The notes below the pieces were generated by a model. That model was given only the letters and a program-made list of their open reading frames with translations, ran no database searches and had not been told where the DNA came from. Made by a program: the position numbers and the translations under genes. Of a stretch of DNA of 64,000 nt, positions 1-26,020 are shown piece after piece. Source of the DNA: JADJXM01 sp937967285 (GTDB lineage Bacteria; Acidobacteriota; Blastocatellia; RBC074). The stretch is taken from the NCBI GenBank assembly GCA_050249535.1, contig JBFWQI010000014.1, forward strand, positions 62,001 through 126,000, written 5' to 3'. Numbering within the stretch: position 1 is the stretch's first letter; the number at the start of each line of letters is the position of its first letter.

Positions 1-2025
<2,025 letters not shown>

Positions 2026-2029
2026 GCTG

Positions 2030-2144
<115 letters not shown>

Positions 2145-2484
2145 ATTTTGTTCTTAGAAACTTCGAATTATCCGAAAAATCATAATACTTTTTTGAATTT
2201 TGAAATTACATGCCGGAAATAGATGTAACAGTATCCGAATAAATACAGCACGAGCAGTCCTTCATTATTATTTACTGTATGGAACACCTTTTGCTTACTT
2301 ACCTGTCGGGGATGGCTTCCCAATTTCGGTAAAGAGTTCAAATATTTTGAAAAGCATTGAGAAAATAACTTAAAACTAACCAATCTCTTAATTACCGAAC
2401 TGCTATCCTTATTTAAAGCGAGCTTTTACAACTCGATCCCGACAATGGATGGATCGAGAAATCAATTACCCTTTAGGAGACATG
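2145..2484. other. AT-rich leader upstream of receptor copy 2, no gene seen
   Basis: This 340-bp stretch is clearly richer in A+T than the surrounding genes. It contains one short open frame on the minus strand (2180-2383) with no start signal or family resemblance, which I do not accept as a gene. It probably carries the promoter and untranslated leader of the receptor at 2485. I could not pick out a convincing promoter or a known riboswitch. Confidence 0.5.
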
Positions 2485-6126
<3,642 letters not shown>

Positions 6127-6141
6127 GTCGATACGGGACTG

Positions 6142-6244
6142 AGTAGAAAGTAAAAAGTAGAAAGGGTGACTGGAATGGGCGGGCTTGATTTGAAACCCGT
6201 CAATTCCGGTTACCCTTTCTGCTTTCTACTTTCTACTTTCTACT
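6142..6244. repeat. Heptamer inverted-repeat element 2
   Basis: The left arm (6142-6164) has the units AGTAGAA, AGTAAAA, AGTAGAA. The right arm (6215-6244) has the complementary units, one with a G change. It fills the space between two convergent genes: receptor copy 2 stops at 6126 and the minus-strand gene stops at 6248. The spacer resembles that of element 1, including TTTGAAACCCG and TTCCGGTTACCC. It could act as a bidirectional 3'-end hairpin. Confidence 0.9.
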
Positions 6245-6247
6245 TAT

Positions 6248-6988
6248 TCAGTATTCCAACTCTTCCCCATAAACCATCTTCGAGACGTTGAAGCGCATCT
6301 GGATCTTGAAGTCCTTGGACATCTCTGAATAGAAGCGGATGTAACCGCTCTCCTTGTCGACGAATGCTTTACCGTCGACAAGGCGCGGGAAGACGTATTT
6401 GGCGCCCATGCCGTCGTTCGAGGGCGGGATATATTCCTGCAGGAAGACGCGCTGGCCGCTCTTGACCTCGAGGTAGGTAGCGTTCTTGAGTGTCCCTGTA
6501 TTGAAGCTCTTGAATACCTGCATGGCCGGGCCGGAGAAGCGGCGGTCGGACGAGTCGACATCGACCGTCACGACGATGAACTGATCGGTCTTCTGTTCGG
6601 CGAAGGCGGCGAGTTGTTCAGCCAGTTGCGGATTCGAGAGCTGAGCGCGCCGCGCGAGCGCCTGTCTGATCGGCTTGGCGGTCAGGAAGCGCACGCGGTA
6701 GTTGAGATTGGTGGCCTGATTCAGAGCGCCCTGAGTGCCCCGATCATTCGACCCGCTCGAACCCGGCGACGAGTCGAGCGGCCGGTTGCTGATTCTTCCC
6801 TGCGAGGTCGGAGAATAGAACATCTCGGAAGTATTGGTCTCGGTCTGAGTCTGTCCCCAGGCGGAGTCGTTGAGCATCTTGTTGACTTCCTTTTCAGTCC
6901 ATTCCGTCCACGGCTTCTCCTTCTTCTGCGCGAAGGCGACCAGAACCAGCGAAGAGATGACCAGTAACGTGAGCGTAATTTTTTTCAT
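6248..6988 (-). CDS. Exported protein of unknown function with a PWTEWTEKEV segment
   Basis: A 246-residue protein starting at the ATG at 6988, which is preceded on the minus strand by a good GGAGG. Residues 1-20 form a signal peptide (MKKITLTLLVISSLVLVAFAQ). Just after it comes KEKPWTEWTEKEVNKMLNDS, then a Ser/Gly/Asn-rich stretch and a C-terminal half that looks like mixed beta structure. I recall similar short secreted proteins with a Trp-rich WTEKE segment near the N-terminus in acidobacterial genomes, but I know of no function. It is not a clear lipoprotein, since I see no Cys after the signal peptide. It is convergent with receptor copy 2 and has no obvious operon partner. Location: periplasm or surface (inferred). 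Confidence 0.8.
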   Translation of the reverse strand: MKKITLTLLVISSLVLVAFAQKKEKPWTEWTEKEVNKMLNDSAWGQTQTETNTSEMFYSPTSQGRISNRPLDSSPGSSGSNDRGTQGALNQATNLNYRVRFLTAKPIRQALARRAQLSNPQLAEQLAAFAEQKTDQFIVVTVDVDSSDRRFSGPAMQVFKSFNTGTLKNATYLEVKSGQRVFLQEYIPPSNDGMGAKYVFPRLVDGKAFVDKESGYIRFYSEMSKDFKIQMRFNVSKMVYGEELEY

Positions 6989-7095
6989 TTTAGCCTCCAA
7001 AACCCTGACCATTGCCCGTTGAACGTCTCCAGAATTCCTGATGTCAGGACACTTTTTCGTCCCGACAGGGACGGGTTGAAAATAGCCCGGGCGAT

Positions 7096-9041
<1,946 letters not shown>

Positions 9042-9149
9042 ATTTGGTCGTTAGAGAAAGTCTTTATGGCCCCAGGAAGGGTATATTTTCTGATTATTTA
9101 CTTTTGATTTATTTTCAAACCCAGCATTGATTAGAGCAAAGCGGAACGG

Positions 9150-9178
9150 ATTATCGTATTGGTATAACCAAGTGTCAA
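9150..9178 (-). promoter_or_regulatory. Sigma-70-type promoter for the truncated receptor gene
   Basis: On the minus strand TTGACA (9173-9178) is followed by exactly 17 bases and GATAAT (9150-9155), a near-consensus promoter about 120 bp upstream of the ATG at 9030. Within the spacer, TTGGT-TAT-ACCAA is an inverted repeat that could be an operator. Confidence 0.7.
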
Positions 9179-9220
9179 GGAGTTTGTATGCGTATGGAAA
9201 TTAATGATTGATCGATCCGA

Positions 9221-9616
9221 TCAGGCTGAAAAGGCCGGCGGTTTCGGGGCTCCGATCAACTGAACAGGCGGCTGTGGGGCACAGCATACTTCCGAAAGTC
9301 TGAGCAGATCGCGCTGCATCGCGGCATCACTCTTCAGACCTTCGAGAATGCACCTCAACAGATTTCCGGCCTCATCGCACGGCGGGTCGGCCAGTCGATA
9401 GTGCATCCATTTCCCTTCGCGACGCGCCTCGACCAGACCCGCCCTGCGCAGATATGCCAGATGTCGCGAAATCTTCGGCTGCGGCTCTTCCAGCGCCGCA
9501 ACGAAAAAACAGACGCAGATCTCTCCCCCGCTCATCAGATTGATCAATCGCAATCGCGTCCGATCCGAAAATGCAGCCAGATAATCAGCTATCTCAAATT
9601 TGACCTTCCTGCTCAT
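9221..9616 (-). CDS. arsR: ArsR-family metalloregulator
   Basis: A 131-residue winged-helix repressor of the ArsR/SmtB family. The helix-turn-helix lies at residues about 37-66 (ALEEPQPKISRHLAYLRRAG). It is preceded by GEICVCFF with Cys34 and Cys36, which sit where arsenite-sensing ArsR proteins carry their CxC motif. A third pair, Cys111-Cys112, lies near the C-terminus and could complete an As(III) site. The start at 9616 is chosen over upstream in-frame ATGs because those lie in or beyond the predicted -10 box (9630-9635). It is divergent from arsM with overlapping -35 boxes and palindromic sites between them, so it very probably represses both itself and arsM until arsenite binds. No efflux pump (arsB/acr3) or arsenate reductase is adjacent. 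Confidence 0.9.
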   Translation of the reverse strand: MSRKVKFEIADYLAAFSDRTRLRLINLMSGGEICVCFFVAALEEPQPKISRHLAYLRRAGLVEARREGKWMHYRLADPPCDEAGNLLRCILEGLKSDAAMQRDLLRLSEVCCAPQPPVQLIGAPKPPAFSA

Positions 9617-9629
9617 CGCCGGCGATTTT

Positions 9630-9710
9630 ATCATAGACGAACATATATGTCTTGACAGATATGTAAAACCGGCATACCATCCCGACATATTCGGCTGAAC
9701 GAATATATCG
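9630..9710. promoter_or_regulatory. Bidirectional arsR/arsM promoter with candidate ArsR operators
   Basis: Plus strand: TTGACA (9652-9657), 17 bases, TACCAT (9675-9680), driving arsM. Minus strand: CTGTCA (9653-9658), 17 bases, TATGAT (9630-9635), driving arsR. The two -35 boxes overlap almost completely. Palindromes: ACATAT-N12-ATATGT (9641-9664) spans both -35 boxes, and the exact 7-bp inverted repeat ATATTCG-N6-CGAATAT (9687-9706) lies at the expected arsM transcription start. ArsR dimers bind such A+T-rich inverted repeats, so occupancy would block both promoters. This reading is inferred from sequence only. Confidence 0.75.
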
Positions 9711-9776
9711 AATCAACCAGAAACGAGCGGCTTTGAGGCGGGAACGGCTGAAGAGAGGCTCAGAGAGGGAGCTAAG

Positions 9777-10643
<867 letters not shown>

Positions 10644-10663
10644 AGAAGAGAGAAGAAAGCCAT

Positions 10664-10752
10664 TTTGGAGTGCGGCGGCCCGGCGTCGCTTTGGTAGTCC
10701 AGCGACCATGAAACGCGCTACTGCCGAAGCGGCGCCGGGCCGTCGCACTCCA
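10664..10752. repeat. GGAGTGC-type hairpin repeat, copy 1
   Basis: Ends are TGGAGTGCGGCGGCCCGGCG (left) and CGCCGGGCCGTCGCACTCCA (right), which pair almost completely. Related ends (TGGAGTGC and GCACTCCA) occur again at 14113-14190, so this is a dispersed family. It sits between arsM and the MFS permease gene. Confidence 0.8.
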
Positions 10753-10859
10753 TGGTCTCTTCCCTCAATTTGACCATGCGTAGCCTCTGGATTATTCTGT
10801 GCGGGCTTTATTCAAATCGTCACACATCGACACAAGCACAGCATCAAGACGGAGGCCCG

Positions 10860-12143
<1,284 letters not shown>

Positions 12144-12147
12144 ATAA

Positions 12148-14094
<1,947 letters not shown>

Positions 14095-14112
14095 CGGGAA
14101 TCGCCTTTCCTG

Positions 14113-17103
<2,991 letters not shown>

Positions 17104-17116
17104 ATGACCATGCCTC

Positions 17117-18652
<1,536 letters not shown>

Positions 18653-18820
18653 GTCGGATATTGCCTCCTTGGTGAGCAAAAAGGATATCATGGCTGCCGC
18701 GAAAGTCCCGAGTCTGAAAATGACGCCCCGGGAATGGCAATACGAACTTCTGCATTTCTCGCGACATGTATCAGGAACGGAATTCCGGGCCTCAGGTTAC
18801 AACTTTTTCAGGAGTCGAAC

Positions 18821-19528
18821 ATGAAATTTGCTCTCTGGCTTGTAATTGCAACGGTTTGCCTGGTCGGTATGAAGCAGACTTCGGAGACGAAGGGGGCAGG
18901 ACTGATCAAAAGTCTCCGCGCCGCTGATGATTTCCCGCTGACAGCCGATCCGAAATCCCCTAACTGGCGATCGGTCAAAGGCGTCACCGCGGAGCGGGGG
19001 CCGAAGGGCGATCCGATGCCCGGCCATCGAACAGAAATTCGATCGAGGTGGACTCCCGCCAACCTCTATCTGCTCTTCATCTGCCCCTACGATCAACTCA
19101 ACCTGAAACCCGACCCATCGACGACGACCGAAACCAACGAACTCTGGAAATGGGATGTCGCCGAGGTCTTCATCGGCACCGATTTCAAGAATATTAAAAG
19201 ATACACGGAGTTTCAGGTCTCGCCGCAGAATGAGTGGGTCGACCTCTTCATCGACAGAGGCAGCGATCCTCCGTCGCACGACTGGCAATGGAATTCGGGA
19301 TACGAAGTGAAGGCGCGGGTCGATGCCGGCAGGAAGATCTGGTACGGCGAGATGAGGATCCCGATGAACAGGATAGATTCAAGGGAGCCGGTCCGCGGCA
19401 ACCTGATGAGAATAAACTTCTACCGGATTCAGGGTCCGGCCTCGGCGAAGAGACATATCGCCTGGCAGCCGACAAACAGCAACAGCTACCATGTTCCCGA
19501 AGCCTTCGGCCTTCTCAAACTTGAATGA
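18821..19528 (+). CDS. Exported carbohydrate-binding (CBM9-like) protein
   Basis: A 235-residue protein starting at the ATG at 18821, 6 bases after AGGAG (18810-18814). It has a signal-peptide-like N-terminus (MKFALWLVIATVCLVG). The mature part matches the CBM9-like fold used as a sugar- or envelope-binding module: PKSPNWRSVKGV, RTEIRSRWTPANLYLLF, LWKWDVAEVFIG, RYTEFQVSPQNEWVDLF and GEMRIPMNRI. Free-standing copies are often annotated as carbohydrate-binding family 9-like proteins. They probably bind a glycan at the surface or in the periplasm. It is divergent from the PqaA-like gene. Confidence 0.85.
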   Translation: MKFALWLVIATVCLVGMKQTSETKGAGLIKSLRAADDFPLTADPKSPNWRSVKGVTAERGPKGDPMPGHRTEIRSRWTPANLYLLFICPYDQLNLKPDPSTTTETNELWKWDVAEVFIGTDFKNIKRYTEFQVSPQNEWVDLFIDRGSDPPSHDWQWNSGYEVKARVDAGRKIWYGEMRIPMNRIDSREPVRGNLMRINFYRIQGPASAKRHIAWQPTNSNSYHVPEAFGLLKLE

Positions 19529-19536
19529 ATTTCCGA

Positions 19537-19621
19537 TCATCCACAAAGTACACGAGGAAAGCACTAAGCCGCGCGCTTCGGCCGGTTTATTCCCTGAGCG
19601 TCCTTTGAGTTCTTCGTGGAT
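19537..19621. repeat. Imperfect inverted repeat (ATCCACAAAGTACACGAGG type)
   Basis: The left ATCCACAAAGTACACGAGG... faces the right ...CCTTTGAGTTCTTCGTGGAT around a GC-rich centre. I recall similar 'cttcgtgnacttcgtgg' repeats as common dispersed elements in several phyla. A second copy is not visible in this window. Confidence 0.55.
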
Positions 19622-19632
19622 TAATGATTGAA

Positions 19633-19701
19633 AATGGCGAATCTGCTGAGACGGCCCTCTTTCGAGATGGCTGTGTTCGGCCGGTCAGCAGATTCGCCAT
19701 T
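19633..19701. repeat. Perfect 17-bp inverted repeat (hairpin)
   Basis: AATGGCGAATCTGCTGA (19633-19649) faces its exact reverse complement (19685-19701) around a 35-base centre that contains GGCC/GGCC. It has no U-tract, so it is not a typical terminator. Seen only once here. Confidence 0.75.
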
Positions 19702-19966
19702 ATGGTCGGCGAAAAATACCTTTTCTCTGCTCCCTCTCTGCGGAGAGATGCCCTCCATTCACCAACACCATGCAGTCGAACCCTGAAGGCATTCGGCTGC
19801 CACCAAATCGGAAAACACCTAATGGACTAACGATGGACAAACCTGAGGAGAAACCGTCAGGAGAACTTCCAAAGTTTCCCTCTCACTTCAGATAACGGAT
19901 TTCCGCAGGCTGTTCCCTCATTGGAGCGAAAAAAATTTTTAATTGCTCAGCCCGATCGCAAAGAAT

Positions 19967-20113
19967 TTTAAACGCCAAGCCGCCAGGAAGGCCAAGTGTT
20001 ATTCCGGGCTTGAGGCAGTGGTTTTAACCATTGTTTGATCGGCGATATTGAGGGATTTTGTACAATCCCATTCTTACCCCCCCTTGGCCTTCTTGGTGCC
20101 TTGGCGTCTAAAA
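19967..20113. repeat. AACGCCAAG-type inverted repeat, copy 1
   Basis: AACGCCAAGCCGCC...GGCCAAG (19971-19996) faces CTTGGCC...GCCTTGGCGTCT (20083-20110). The ends match the repeat at 54118-54260, so this is a dispersed family. It lies directly 3' of the prolyl oligopeptidase gene. The rest of 19701-19966 shows no gene; a 68-codon open frame at 19624-19830 overlaps the hairpin and is not accepted. Confidence 0.75.
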
Positions 20114-20131
20114 AACTCTTCGCGTTAGCGA

Positions 20132-22285
<2,154 letters not shown>

Positions 22286-22611
22286 CTTGCATCCTCCGAT
22301 GTGATGGCCTATTATTGCAGCATTCAAGGAGAAGGAAGACAGTGCAGACTGTCTTGAACCACAAGAATAAGCGGAACGGCCAATAGAGCAAAACGAAAAT
22401 CCGCAATCGAAATCAAGTCCAAAAAAAATAAAACGGGCAATACGGGTCATAATCCGTCGGCTGTCATTGAGCTGAACGGATCATAATAAATATTCACCCG
22501 AAGATAATTTCCTCGATCCGTATCCCGGCAGGTATCGACAAGCTCTGACATCCCTGGCCTTTGTTGATCAGACGATCCTTCGTTCTCATAGTTCAAACAA
22601 ACGGAGGCACC
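22286..22611. other. Divergent intergenic region, no gene seen
   Basis: 326 bp between the divergent prolyl oligopeptidase gene and the small membrane protein gene. It should hold both promoters. I see no RNA gene, repeat or convincing consensus promoter in it. Confidence 0.4.
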
Positions 22612-22878
22612 ATGGGATTACCGGAAATCTTCAACACATCGCAGACTGACAGTTTCGAGCAGACGTTAATGATGACGACGTTCGAGCTGACATCATGGCT
22701 CGTGGCGTTTGTGGCGGTCATGACCATCCTGGTGGCGGTCATGGGGATCGTGCATCTGCTGCGTTCGGAGTCGAAGGCTGAGCCCCGCCCGAAGCGTGCC
22801 GTCAGGCGGCATCTTCCTGCCTCAGGGCGGAGGGTACATGCCCTGGATTTGAAGGCGACAGCAACCAGGCAGATTTGA
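22612..22878 (+). CDS. Small single-pass membrane protein, unknown function
   Basis: 88 residues starting at the ATG at 22612, 5 bases after GGAGG (in ACGGAGGCACC). A soluble N-terminus (about 25 residues) precedes one clear membrane segment (TSWLVAFVAVMTILVAVMGI, about 27-48). A strongly basic tail follows (PRPKRAVRRHLPASGRRVH), predicting the C-terminus in the cytoplasm. No family is recognised. A strong terminator follows at 22956, so it is probably transcribed alone. Confidence 0.65.
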   Translation: MGLPEIFNTSQTDSFEQTLMMTTFELTSWLVAFVAVMTILVAVMGIVHLLRSESKAEPRPKRAVRRHLPASGRRVHALDLKATATRQI

Positions 22879-22955
22879 GCTTCGAATTATATTGGATACT
22901 GTGAAGCCGTCCGGCGGTAAGACCGACTGGCGGCGATTAAGGTATTGCATATCGG

Positions 22956-22981
22956 GCGGCGCGGATTGCGCCGCTTTTTTA
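22956..22981 (+). terminator. Rho-independent terminator after the small membrane protein gene
   Basis: A perfect 7-bp GC stem (GCGGCGC / GCGCCGC) with loop GGATT is followed directly by TTTTTT. It ends the transcript of the gene at 22612-22878, 78 bp after its stop codon. Confidence 0.9.
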
Positions 22982-23012
22982 TTTCCGGGTGACGCTCTGG
23001 TATCATCCCGGC

Positions 23013-24074
23013 ATGGATTCGATCACTCAGGGATTGCTTGGAGCAGCAGCAGCACAGGCCTTGACGGGGCGCAGGTTGCCGCGGAAGGCGGGGCTGATCG
23101 GCGCCGTCGGGGGATTGATACCCGATCTGGATGTTTTAATCAGATCGGCTTCTGACCCGACCGTCGGATGGCTGTTCCATCGCCATTTCACTCACAGCCT
23201 CTTCTTCATCCCCATCGGCGGCCTGATAGCGGCTCTGCCGTTCATATTTCTGAAAGAGTTCCGCGGTTACAGGCGTCAGGTGCTGCTGGCGGCAACGATC
23301 GGATACGCGACGCATGCCCCGCTGGATATGTTCACGAGCTACGGAACGCAGCTCTTCTGGCCGTTCTCGAATGCCAGGGTTGCGTTCGACTGGATCGGGA
23401 TCGTGGACCCGGTCTACTCGATCATGCTGCTGATCGGAGTGGCGCTGACCGCCCGCAGCGGAGCTCCCCGCCCGGCTCGGACGGCGCTGCTTCTGACGAC
23501 TGCCTACATTCTGTTCGGCGGATGGCAGCATCATCGCGGGGTCGAGACACAGCGTGAAATGGCCGCGCTGAGAGGCCACGGAATCGAACATTCGCGGGTC
23601 ATGCCGGCGCCCGGATGGCTGGTCTTCTGGCGTTCGACCTATATCGCCGACGGCCGGATCTTTGCCGACGGCATCAAGGTCCCGTGGCTGGGCCGGAAGA
23701 TGGTCCTCGAGGGATCGTCTGCGGATGTCGTGACGATCGAAGACCTGCCTGAGACGGCTCGAAGCAATCCGGAATCGATGCGTCGATTCCAGATCTTCCG
23801 ATGGTTCGCCGACGGCCTGATCGCTCCTGTCGCGGGCGATGATCATGCCTACGGCGACATGCGCATCACCGCCGCGGTCGAATCCATGGCCCCGTTGTGG
23901 GGGCTGCAGATCGATGCCGGGACCGGCGAGGCCGCGGGATGGAATCCACCGATCTCGGCTCCTCGCGACTACAGGGGGCTCGTCAGGGGGCTGATCTTCG
24001 GCGATGAACGTTACCGGCCGCTGCCGGACCTCAGAGCATCGGCGCATTCTTCCAACCCGGACGGCTCACATTAA
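23013..24074 (+). CDS. YdjM/DUF457-family membrane-bound metal-dependent hydrolase
   Basis: 353 residues. The start at 23013 gives MDSITQGLLGAAAAQA, which is where this family normally begins; no clear ribosome binding site is visible. The N-terminal 150 residues carry the family signature: GGLIPDLDVLI, FHRHFTHSLFFIP and YATHAPLDMFTSYGTQLFWPF, whose His/Asp residues are presumed metal ligands. They also hold several membrane segments, up to about residue 180. The C-terminal half is soluble and of unknown function. YdjM of E. coli is an SOS-regulated inner-membrane protein, and the enzymatic role of the family is unproven. The gene follows a terminator, so it must have its own promoter. Confidence 0.82.
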   Translation: MDSITQGLLGAAAAQALTGRRLPRKAGLIGAVGGLIPDLDVLIRSASDPTVGWLFHRHFTHSLFFIPIGGLIAALPFIFLKEFRGYRRQVLLAATIGYATHAPLDMFTSYGTQLFWPFSNARVAFDWIGIVDPVYSIMLLIGVALTARSGAPRPARTALLLTTAYILFGGWQHHRGVETQREMAALRGHGIEHSRVMPAPGWLVFWRSTYIADGRIFADGIKVPWLGRKMVLEGSSADVVTIEDLPETARSNPESMRRFQIFRWFADGLIAPVAGDDHAYGDMRITAAVESMAPLWGLQIDAGTGEAAGWNPPISAPRDYRGLVRGLIFGDERYRPLPDLRASAHSSNPDGSH

Positions 24075-24333
24075 TTACAAAAAATTATCTTGCAATTGCC
24101 CGATCCCGGACTATCATGAAACTCGAATCAGATGACGGGAATCCGACCTCACACTAACCGGAGCCCGTTCCTTCGTATCACTGGGTTGACAGTTCCATAG
24201 ATCATTCACGCTTCGACCGGTAAAGATACCGGCGGGCGATCCATCCAGACAGCCCCGTAGAAATCGCGACGAATCCGCGGTCGAGGTGTGGACGCAGAGT
24301 CCCGCACGCGCGGAGGTGTCCGGAGATGTAACA

Positions 24334-24438
24334 ATGCGAAACACTCAGATCCTCACCTTCATTTCACCGAAACTGCTGCTCGGGCTCCTTCTGTTTGTGT
24401 GCCTGGTGGTGGCAGTGCTTCTGACCGCATCGGCCTGA
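24334..24438 (+). CDS. Putative 34-residue single-pass membrane peptide
   Basis: A short open frame with ATG at 24334, preceded at a normal distance by CGGAG (24321-24325) and ending in TGA at 24436-24438. After MRNTQILTFISPK comes a continuous hydrophobic stretch (LLLGLLLFVCLVVAVLLTA). That gives one positively charged N-terminal flank and one membrane helix, as in known bacterial membrane microproteins. It lies in an otherwise empty region (24075-24652) before the MFS permease gene. No family is recognised. Chance cannot be excluded for an open frame of this size. Confidence 0.45.
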   Translation: MRNTQILTFISPKLLLGLLLFVCLVVAVLLTASA

Positions 24439-24652
24439 ACCACCGGCCTGGTCGTTTGAAATCCCATCCGGGTCGATCTACCTGGTCGGCCTCGACCGTC
24501 GCGCGAACACTCACACGCGCCGGGCACGCGCACGTCTTTCCGACTGACGGCAATCCTCTTGCCATGACCACCCCGAGCGGTTAGCATCTCACGGCAGATC
24601 CATTCGTAATTTCAGAATCCAGCGACTTAACAATAAAGGAGAACCGCGAACA

Positions 24653-26005
24653 ATGGCTTCCAATCCGGCGGGTCCCACCCAGCTGCCAGTTTCGGAACGC
24701 GCCCGCAGGCGCATCACCCGGCGCCTGATGCCCTATCTGCTGTTGCTCTACTTCATTGCTTTCATCGATCGCACGAATGTCAGCGTCGCGGCGCTGCAGA
24801 TGAAGGACGATCTGTCGTTCTCAGATGCGATCATCGGGACGGGAGCGGGGATCTTCTTCATCGGTTATTTTCTGCTCGAGATACCGGGAACGCTGATCGT
24901 CGAGAACTGGAGCGCCCGCAAATGGATCGCCAGGATCATGATCTCGTGGGGGATCGTCGCCGCGATGATGGGTCTGATCGACACGCCGTATCTGAATTTC
25001 GCCACCGTCGAGAACCAGTTCTACGGTCTGAGATTCATCCTCGGCCTGGCTGAAGCCGGATTCTTTCCCGGAATCATCGTCTATCTTTCGCACTGGTTCA
25101 GATACGAGGACCGCGCCAAGGCGAAAGCGTTCTTCATGATCGGAATACCGATCGCGACGGTCATCGGCGTGCCGCTTTCGCAGTTGATCATGCACAACAT
25201 CACGTGGTGGGGCTGGGCCGGCTGGCGCTGGGTCTTCATCCTCGAGGGGATCCCGTCGGTGCTGCTCGGTTTTGTGACGCTCTTCTTCCTGACAGATAAA
25301 CCGCAACAGGCGAAATGGCTGCCGGATGATGAAAAGGAATGGATCATCGGCGAACTCGATCGCGAACGAAAGGACATGCTGGCCAAGGGTCACGGCGACA
25401 TCAAAAAAGGCTTCATCCTTGCGTTCAAGGCGCCGCAGACCTATCTGCTGGCGGGCATCTATCTTTTCGTCGTCACCGGATACTACGGGCTGACCTTCTT
25501 CCTGCCCTCGATCACCGCGAAGATGAAGGGGACATCGGTCGTTACGCAGACGATCGTGACCATGCTGCCGTACGCCTTCGGGCTGATCGCAATGCTTGTC
25601 GTGGGCCACAATTCGGACCGCACGGGCGAGCGTCGCTGGCACACAGCGCTGCCGATACTGCTGGGCGGCGTCGGCATGGCGCTGAGCATCATCTCAGAGG
25701 ATTACCTGGCACTGGTCATCTGCTTCCTCTGCCTGGTCGGAATCGGAGTGCATGCCTACATTCCCGTCTTCTGGACGTGGCCGACCAAGTTCTTCGCCGC
25801 CTCGACTGCGGCGACGACGATCGGCCTGATCAATTCCGTCGGCAATCTGGGAGGTTATTTCGGCCCCAAGGTCGTCGGCATGCTGAGCAGTAGCACGGGA
25901 TCTTACAGAAACGGAATGTGGTTTCTGGCCATCTGCATTCTGATCGCCGGAGTGCTGGCGACGATGCTCAAAGCGCCGAAAAAACCGATCGGCGCCGAGA
26001 CCTGA
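24653..26005 (+). CDS. MFS permease, anion:cation symporter (phthalate/sugar-acid permease) family
   Basis: A 450-residue inner-membrane transporter with about 12 membrane segments and AAAGGAG upstream of ATG 24653. Characteristic segments are FIDRTNVSVAALQM in helix 1, FIGYFLLEIPGTLIVE, FILGLAEAGFFPGIIVYLSHWF and WRWVFILEGIPSVLLGF, all typical of ACS-family members that import tartrate, phthalate, galactonate or similar organic anions. The substrate is not predictable. It belongs to the same superfamily branch as the permease at 10860 but is clearly a different subgroup. It ends 15 bp from the convergent radical SAM gene. Confidence 0.88.
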   Translation: MASNPAGPTQLPVSERARRRITRRLMPYLLLLYFIAFIDRTNVSVAALQMKDDLSFSDAIIGTGAGIFFIGYFLLEIPGTLIVENWSARKWIARIMISWGIVAAMMGLIDTPYLNFATVENQFYGLRFILGLAEAGFFPGIIVYLSHWFRYEDRAKAKAFFMIGIPIATVIGVPLSQLIMHNITWWGWAGWRWVFILEGIPSVLLGFVTLFFLTDKPQQAKWLPDDEKEWIIGELDRERKDMLAKGHGDIKKGFILAFKAPQTYLLAGIYLFVVTGYYGLTFFLPSITAKMKGTSVVTQTIVTMLPYAFGLIAMLVVGHNSDRTGERRWHTALPILLGGVGMALSIISEDYLALVICFLCLVGIGVHAYIPVFWTWPTKFFAASTAATTIGLINSVGNLGGYFGPKVVGMLSSSTGSYRNGMWFLAICILIAGVLATMLKAPKKPIGAET

Positions 26006-26020
26006 CAGTTCCGGCCGCCA

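Noticed and set aside
2180..2383. A 67-codon minus-strand open frame in the AT-rich leader
   Set aside because: No ribosome binding site, no family resemblance, and it lies in a probable promoter region.
19624..19830. A 68-codon open frame in the hairpin-rich gap
   Set aside because: It begins inside the perfect inverted repeat, has no ribosome binding site and no recognisable features.
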